Translations under genes and position numbers: made by a program
Shown: positions 7,503 to 11,805 of the stretch, in pieces
Layout: each line of letters opens with the position of its first letter
Position numbering within the stretch: position 1 is the first letter of the stretch
The notes under the pieces: model-generated
Told to the model about the DNA's origin: nothing
The model's input: only the letters and a program-made list of their open reading frames with translations
Database searches by the model: none
Assembly: GCA_003452655.1 (NCBI GenBank)
Contig: DMNR01000144.1
Coordinates: 2,758-14,562 of the forward strand
Reading direction: 5' to 3'
Origin: Actinomycetota bacterium
GTDB taxonomy: Bacteria > Actinomycetota > Actinomycetes > S36-B12 > UBA10799
DNA: 11,805 nt

Positions 7503-8027
7503 ATGTCGCAACACAACCCCCGCAAGTCCATTGCCCGGATCATCGGAATGGGTCTCATCGCCGCGAGCGCCACCGGACTTGGCGCTGCTGCCGCTCAGGC
7601 AGCACCCGTGACCGCTGACGCCGCACCAGCCACCTCGGCTAGCAGCATCGATCGAACCGCACGCTCAATCGATGGTGTCAACAGTCAGGTCCTGGTGGAT
7701 GGCCAGCTCGTGACGGTGAAGGAATCCAAGTCATCGTGGACATCTAAGGATGCGATCTTCAAGATTCGCCCACACGCACAGGAAGACATCAAGATCAAGG
7801 GAACAGATGTAACCGGCAAGGCCGTGTCGTTCCAACTGACTTTCAACAAGACTGACATTGGACCGCAGGCCAAACTCGTCGAAGTTGATGGTGTCCGTGA
7901 CGGTGCCCGCACATCAGCTCAAACGGTCAAGTTCCTGAAAGTCAACGACAGCACCGATCTCGCCCAGGTGAACCTGTTGACCGATGGCGGCCACACCCTG
8001 CAGTTCAACCTGCTGGCGACTCGCTAG
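7503..8027 (+). CDS. Small secreted protein of unknown function
   Basis: The 174-residue precursor begins with a classical Sec signal peptide: a basic n-region (MSQHNPRKSIAR), a hydrophobic stretch (IIGMGLIAASATGLGAAAA) and an AQA cleavage site near residue 33. An Ala/Thr/Pro-rich linker follows (about 34-48). The mature domain of roughly 125 residues alternates short hydrophobic and charged strands (for example SQVLVDGQLVTVKES, AVSFQLTFNKT and TLQFNLLATR), which suggests a compact beta-rich fold. It has no cysteine, no lipobox and no anchor, so it is probably released or loosely bound to the cell wall. I recognise no family. It is divergent from the secreted chorismate mutase, which may point to joint regulation. 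Confidence 0.8.
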   Translation: MSQHNPRKSIARIIGMGLIAASATGLGAAAAQAAPVTADAAPATSASSIDRTARSIDGVNSQVLVDGQLVTVKESKSSWTSKDAIFKIRPHAQEDIKIKGTDVTGKAVSFQLTFNKTDIGPQAKLVEVDGVRDGARTSAQTVKFLKVNDSTDLAQVNLLTDGGHTLQFNLLATR

Positions 8028-8144
8028 GGAGACCGGCACCTCCCCAGCCAACGCCCACAAGATCCGCAGGCCATCGCGCTCTCAAACCCGACGAGGGCGT
8101 GGTGGCTTGCCTTATGGGCCCGCGTGCGCCTAGCCGGGCATTCG

Positions 8145-9032
8145 TTACGTCATCGATGCCGTGAAGATCTCCGAGATCGACTCATCAAGCTGAGCGTTGA
8201 ACTGCTCAGCTGACTGCTGGGCCGACAATCCTTCAGTGAGAGCCCGAGAGAAGCTCGCAATAACTCCGTGCTGCAAGGCGAGGCGTTGATCGGCCTCGGC
8301 CCGTGAGTAGCCGCCGGAGAGCGCAACTACCTTGAGCACCTTGGGGTGAGCGACCAAGTCGGCGTAGAAGTCGTCGATCTCCGGCAACGTGAGCTTCAGC
8401 ATGATCTGTTGACCTTCTGGAATCGATCCCAGATGGTCAAAAATCTCTGCCTTCAGCAATTCCTCACACTCGCGCTTCGTCGTTGAGTTGATGTCGACTT
8501 CGGGCTCGATGATTGGAACAAGTCCACCGTCGAGGATCTGCCGCCCGACCTCGAACTGCTGCGCAACAATCGCATGGACACCATCGCGGTCGGCATCCTT
8601 GATCACTGAACGCATCTTGGTGCCGAATACTCCCTTCGTGAGGGCACGCGCAAGCAAGGCATCAAGGTCCGGCATTGGCTTCATCAACTGAACGCCTGCT
8701 GCCTGCGCCTCAAGACCCTTGTCGACCTTGAGAATCGGGACAACATTCTTGACGTTCCAGAGGTAATCCGCAGACCCGCGTCCTTCGATCTCGCGGTCCA
8801 TCGTCATTTCAAAGAGGATCGCCGCCAGGATGCGATCACCGCCAAATACCGGGCTGGTAATGATCCGCGAACGCATCTGGTGGATCAGATCAAACATCTG
8901 TTCATCGTTTGAGTAAGCGTCCTCGCCAATCCCATACAACCGCAGAGCCTTCGGTGTACTTCCACCACTTTGATCGAGAGCGGCGACAAATCCTGGCGCT
9001 TGGGCGATCTTGTCGAATTGCTGCTGGTTCAT
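8145..9032 (-). CDS. fda: Fructose-1,6-bisphosphate aldolase, class I
   Basis: Class I (Schiff-base) aldolase of glycolysis and gluconeogenesis, splitting fructose-1,6-bisphosphate into dihydroxyacetone phosphate and glyceraldehyde-3-phosphate in the cytoplasm. The 295 residues follow the Staphylococcus Fda type from end to end. FVAALDQSGGSTPKAL is at 15-30, AILFEMTMDREIEG at 71-84, LKVDKGL at 101-107, GVQLMKP at 113-119, FGTKMRS at 136-142, LVPIIEPEVDIN at 171-182, and the Schiff-base lysine K213 is in MLKLTLPE. VVALSGGYSR and IASFSRAL form the phosphate-binding end. The length equals that of the family. The start is the ATG at 9030-9032, preceded by GAAGGG nine bases upstream; an upstream open stretch has no conserved residues. 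The gene is monocistronic here. Its 3' end converges on the secreted-protein gene. Confidence 0.96.
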   Translation of the reverse strand: MNQQQFDKIAQAPGFVAALDQSGGSTPKALRLYGIGEDAYSNDEQMFDLIHQMRSRIITSPVFGGDRILAAILFEMTMDREIEGRGSADYLWNVKNVVPILKVDKGLEAQAAGVQLMKPMPDLDALLARALTKGVFGTKMRSVIKDADRDGVHAIVAQQFEVGRQILDGGLVPIIEPEVDINSTTKRECEELLKAEIFDHLGSIPEGQQIMLKLTLPEIDDFYADLVAHPKVLKVVALSGGYSRAEADQRLALQHGVIASFSRALTEGLSAQQSAEQFNAQLDESISEIFTASMT

Positions 9033-9041
9033 GTACTGCGG

Positions 9042-9047
9042 CCCTTC
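9042..9047 (-). promoter_or_regulatory. Ribosome-binding site of the aldolase gene
   Basis: GAAGGG on the minus strand lies nine bases before the ATG at 9030-9032. It supports that start against a reading that would add about 127 residues upstream. Confidence 0.65.
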
Positions 9048-9110
9048 ATTCGCTACTGCCCGGAGTCCGAGAATCCCACAACCGGCAGCGGAAATCGAGT
9101 GGCCAAAGGT

Positions 9111-9124
9111 CCTATGGCCGAACC
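9111..9124. repeat. Left copy of 14-base direct repeat flanking the HAD segment
   Basis: CCTATGGCCGAACC occurs here and, in the same orientation, at 10055-10068. It lies outside the inverted-repeat arm, from which it is separated by six bases (CCAGTA). Its position suits a duplicated target site or a pair of attachment-site cores. Confidence 0.6.
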
Positions 9125-9130
9125 CCAGTA

Positions 9131-9157
9131 CGGCAACTGGTAGAGACAGATGGTCGA
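9131..9157. repeat. Left arm of 27-base inverted repeat around the HAD gene
   Basis: This arm starts CGGCAACTGGT, continues with GA and CAGATGGT, and ends in GA. Compared with the reverse complement of 10028-10054 it matches at 23 of 27 positions. The 11 outermost bases are identical, and the mismatches fall in the inner part. Confidence 0.65.
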
Positions 9158-9179
9158 AGAGAAGGGAGGGCTGACGCGC

Positions 9180-9208
9180 TTGGACACCGGCGATGCAACG
9201 ACTATTGG
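9180..9208 (+). promoter_or_regulatory. Weak candidate promoter for the HAD gene
   Basis: TTGGAC (9180-9185), a 17-base spacer and TATTGG (9203-9208) lie upstream of the start at 9261 and inside the inverted-repeat segment. Both hexamers are poor matches to the sigma-70-type consensus, but the spacing is ideal. Confidence 0.25.
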
Positions 9209-9260
9209 CTGTCACCGAAACGCTGGTTGATGGGGACGCCACACATGGCACCATGCACTC

Positions 9261-9971
9261 ATGGCTGATCAACGTAAGCGCCCGTCTCGCCGAGATGGAT
9301 CTGATTCGGTTGACCAGCCACGCGCACCGTACCGACTCGTGGTGTGCGATATGGATGGCACGTTGGTACGGAATACGACAGCTCTTGCTCACCTCGCCGA
9401 TTGGATCGGGCATGCTGACGCTATCGACGATGTGGAATCGAAACTATCTCGCGGACTCATCGATGATCGCGCAGTTGCCGAAACATATGCGCAGTTATAT
9501 CGGGGCGTTGCCGTGGCAGATGCTGGCGAAGCAATGTTGGACATTGCATGCATCAATGACATCGGTGCTGGCGTACAAATGTTGAGGGCTCGCAACGTTG
9601 ACTCCCTCATCGCAACGGTGTCATGGAGCTTTGCTGCCAGGGCTCTCGCAGACGCGTGGGGCTTTTCTACCGGATGTGGTGCAGACCTTGAAACGGACCC
9701 GGCGGGTCGTGTGTTCACAGGCGACGTCTCTCGGCACTTCGCGCCGACGGACAAGGTTGCGTTCGTCGCCGAGTACTGCACTCACGCTGGTTTCACGATG
9801 GAGCAAGTCGTCGCCGTTGGTGATAGCCGATCTGACCTACCCTTGTTTGAGGCCGTTGGCTTCAGCGTCGCCCTCAACGCGACGAACGACGCTCGCACTG
9901 CGGCAAACACTGCGGTCGACGATGGCTCGTTTCTCACAGCCCTGCGAGCGGTTCCCGGACTCCTTCACTAA
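9261..9971 (+). CDS. HAD-superfamily phosphatase, SerB-like
   Basis: The 236-residue protein is a haloacid dehalogenase-type phosphohydrolase with the phosphoserine-phosphatase arrangement. Motif I is CDMDGTL (nucleophile D30, acid/base D32). Motif II is S121 in IATVSWSF. Motif III is K165 in APTDKVAFV. Motif IV is VGDSRSDLPLF (D188 and D192). All catalytic residues are present. The insertion between motifs I and II is helical, as in SerB-like enzymes. The substrate cannot be told; a phosphoserine-like or other small phosphomonoester is possible. The ATG at 9261 gives about 24 basic, polar residues before the fold and has no good ribosome-binding site, so the start is somewhat uncertain. The gene runs against both neighbours (aldolase and CPBP protease) and sits between inverted repeats (9131-9157, 10028-10054) that may mark an inserted cassette. 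Confidence 0.88.
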   Translation: MADQRKRPSRRDGSDSVDQPRAPYRLVVCDMDGTLVRNTTALAHLADWIGHADAIDDVESKLSRGLIDDRAVAETYAQLYRGVAVADAGEAMLDIACINDIGAGVQMLRARNVDSLIATVSWSFAARALADAWGFSTGCGADLETDPAGRVFTGDVSRHFAPTDKVAFVAEYCTHAGFTMEQVVAVGDSRSDLPLFEAVGFSVALNATNDARTAANTAVDDGSFLTALRAVPGLLH

Positions 9972-10027
9972 CAAGAGGCAAGCAGTGCAGGAGTCTTCGA
10001 ATCCCGGGCAATGCTCCGTACGCTTTG

Positions 10028-10054
10028 TCAACCATCTGCATCAACCAGTTGCCG
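10028..10054. repeat. Right arm of 27-base inverted repeat around the HAD gene
   Basis: It lies 56 bases after the HAD stop codon and reads TCA, ACCATCTG, then CATCA and CCAGTTGCCG. Its outer end touches the right direct repeat without a gap. It pairs with 9131-9157 at 23 of 27 positions. Confidence 0.65.
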
Positions 10055-10068
10055 CCTATGGCCGAACC
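10055..10068. repeat. Right copy of 14-base direct repeat flanking the HAD segment
   Basis: CCTATGGCCGAACC, identical to 9111-9124 and in the same orientation. It directly abuts the right inverted-repeat arm and ends ten bases before the stop codon of the CPBP protease gene. Confidence 0.6.
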
Positions 10069-10078
10069 AGGGGCGCCG

Positions 10079-11026
10079 TCAGCTCAGGAGCAGGAAGATC
10101 GCACCGGGAAGGTTGTTCATCATGTGCGCAACAATCGTCGTGGTGACGCTGCCCGTGTGCCACCGAGCGAAACCAAGCACCAGTCCGATGCCCAGCAAGA
10201 GGATCATCCGCACCGGCTCCAGGTGAAATATGGAGAAGATAGCGGCGGAAATGATCACCGTGAGCCATGGCGCGACGCCACGCTTGGCGATCGCACTGAA
10301 TGTGAGCCCTCGGAAACAGATCTCTTCGATGATGGGGGCGCCCACTCCAACCGTCAGCGCGAACAGCAGCAAGATCAGCTTGTTTCCTGACAATTGCTCG
10401 CCGAGGTCACCGGCCGCTGAATCGAACTCACCGAAGATGGCAGTCGTTACCGCACCCAGAATGATCGCCGTCACCAAAGCGATCACGCCGTACATGAGAC
10501 CCCACGCAATGTCCCGCATTGACCACCGAAGGCCGAGATCGATCGATGGCCCGTTGCCCTTGATGCTCGCAGCAAACAGCGGCCAGCCGCCCATTCCGAT
10601 CCACGGAATCATGACGGCAATGATTGTGATCAGACCCTTGAGTGCGGCCGACACCCCGGCGCCGTCAGTGATCGCGAATGCCGCGATTCCAGCCACCATG
10701 CTGAGGAAGAACCAGGCAGCGAAGGTAATACCAACGTCTCCAAGCCCCCAGGTCGGCACCTGCAGCGGCTTTTTGGTCCAAGCACCTGCCTGCTCGGAGG
10801 CGACGGCCTCGACCAAAGTGATGGGGGCAGCAGGGTAAAGCAGCACGCTTTCAACTTCGCCCGGCGTTGGAATTGGCGGATAGGCCGGGGCCGGATAGGC
10901 CGGCCCGCCCCAGCCCGGTTGAAGACCAGCGCCCGGTGGTGGGGGCGGTGGCGGTGGCGGATAGCTACCACCGCCGCCACCAGAGTCAGGCTCGGGTGAC
11001 GGCGGCGGTGGCAATTGTTCGGACAT
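10079..11026 (-). CDS. CPBP-family (Abi/CAAX-like) intramembrane metalloprotease
   Basis: A 315-residue polytopic membrane protein. Residues 1-60 form an unusual disordered N-terminus with PPPPSP, five glycines at 16-20, a run of nine prolines at 23-31 and repeats of PAYP type. About seven hydrophobic segments follow from residue 96. The three CPBP motifs are intact: EEICFR (E234, E235, R239), FSIFH (H268) and HMMNN (H301 to N305). Family members are glutamate/histidine intramembrane proteases related to CAAX prenyl-endopeptidases; bacterial substrates are mostly unknown, and some members protect against bacteriocins. The ATG is preceded by GGAAG five bases upstream (11032-11036). It starts 17 bases after the ahcY stop, so the two genes are probably co-transcribed, though a functional link is not evident. 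Confidence 0.93.
   Translation of the reverse strand: MSEQLPPPPSPEPDSGGGGGSYPPPPPPPPPGAGLQPGWGGPAYPAPAYPPIPTPGEVESVLLYPAAPITLVEAVASEQAGAWTKKPLQVPTWGLGDVGITFAAWFFLSMVAGIAAFAITDGAGVSAALKGLITIIAVMIPWIGMGGWPLFAASIKGNGPSIDLGLRWSMRDIAWGLMYGVIALVTAIILGAVTTAIFGEFDSAAGDLGEQLSGNKLILLLFALTVGVGAPIIEEICFRGLTFSAIAKRGVAPWLTVIISAAIFSIFHLEPVRMILLLGIGLVLGFARWHTGSVTTTIVAHMMNNLPGAIFLLLS
10947..10981. repeat. GC-rich inverted repeat inside the start of the CPBP gene
   Basis: Fourteen-base arms (GGTGGCGGTGGCGG and CCACCGCCGCCACC) around the loop ATAGCTA pair at 12 Watson-Crick positions plus one G-T. The symmetry arises because a Gly (GGN) run is followed by a Pro (CCN) run in the protein. In mRNA it would be a strong hairpin about 45 to 80 bases after the start codon. 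Confidence 0.6.
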
Positions 11027-11031
11027 GGTGG

Positions 11032-11036
11032 CTTCC
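11032..11036 (-). promoter_or_regulatory. Ribosome-binding site of the CPBP protease gene
   Basis: GGAAG on the minus strand, five bases before the ATG at 11024-11026, within the 17-base gap after ahcY. This indicates independent initiation within a shared transcript. Confidence 0.65.
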
Positions 11037-11043
11037 GCTGAAC

Positions 11044-11805
<762 letters not shown>

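Larger units (their letters stand above)
9131..10054. mobile_element. Candidate non-autonomous insertion cassette carrying a HAD phosphatase
   Basis: A 924-base segment is bounded by 27-base imperfect inverted repeats, with an exact 14-base direct repeat outside both ends. It contains one complete gene (the HAD phosphatase) and perhaps its promoter, but no transposase or recombinase. The arrangement matches what is called a mobile insertion cassette: transposon ends around a passenger gene, mobilised in trans. The six extra bases between the left direct repeat and left arm do not fit a clean insertion and could be a later change or an imperfect end. Alternatives are a pair of duplicated regulatory sequences or att-like sites. 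The repeats are seen; mobility is inferred. Confidence 0.4.

Noticed and set aside
8027..8044. GGGAG-N8-CTCCC as a terminator after the secreted protein gene
   Set aside because: The stem is only five base pairs, part of it overlaps the stop codon, and no T-run follows. It is too weak to report, though some terminator is expected between these convergent genes.
9033..9413. An N-terminal extension of about 127 residues for the aldolase, since the frame stays open upstream
   Set aside because: The family starts at MNQQQFDKIA, a good ribosome-binding site precedes that ATG, and the extension overlaps the HAD gene and carries the flanking repeats.
9958..9995. GACTCC and GGAGTC as a terminator hairpin across the HAD stop codon
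   Set aside because: The arms are six bases with a 26-base loop and no T-run. Such pairs are common by chance.
9990..10018. A TTCGAATCCCGGG stretch resembling a tRNA T-loop, raising the idea of a tRNA or a tRNA-derived attachment site
   Set aside because: The preceding bases (GGAGTC) cannot pair with CCCGG to form a T-stem, no acceptor or anticodon arm is present on either strand, and the upstream sequence is the end of the HAD gene.

Overview
This is an ordinary-looking chromosomal segment of an actinobacterium with moderately high G+C. The identification rests on three things. SecA follows the Streptomyces/Mycobacterium SecA1 type almost residue for residue. The order comF-hpf-(regulator)-secA is the standard actinobacterial one. 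There is also a secreted AroQ-gamma chorismate mutase of the mycobacterial type, and ahcY lies nearby. The genus cannot be fixed from this window.

Layout, left to right. Positions 1-954 (+) hold the 3' part of a GGDEF-EAL cyclic-di-GMP protein cut by the window edge. It converges on secA (968-3754, -). Upstream of secA lie a small unrecognised gene on the opposite strand (about 3853-4227, +), a NarL/LuxR-type regulator whose receiver domain has lost its phospho-acceptor (4224-4889, -), the long-form hibernation factor hpf (4921-5559, -), a 355-base non-coding stretch with several inverted repeats, and comF (5915-6613, -). Next comes a pair of divergently transcribed exported proteins: the chorismate mutase (6710-7312, -) and a small secreted protein of unknown function (7503-8027, +). 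They share an intergenic region containing a perfect 12-bp palindrome. The right part holds a class I fructose-bisphosphate aldolase (8145-9032, -), a SerB-like HAD phosphatase (9261-9971, +), a CPBP/Abi-type membrane protease with a Gly/Pro-rich N-terminus (10079-11026, -), and the C-terminal half of S-adenosylhomocysteine hydrolase (11044-11805, -, cut by the edge).

The most unusual structure surrounds the HAD gene. It is bracketed by a 27-base imperfect inverted repeat (9131-9157 and 10028-10054; 23 of 27 positions match). Just outside each arm lies an exact 14-base direct repeat (9111-9124 and 10055-10068). Inverted ends inside a direct duplication are the signature of an inserted element. 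No transposase lies between the ends, so the segment resembles a non-autonomous 'mobile insertion cassette' carrying one phosphatase gene. Removing it would leave ahcY, the CPBP protease gene and the aldolase gene collinear on the minus strand. I see no CRISPR array, rRNA, tRNA, full insertion sequence or phage gene.
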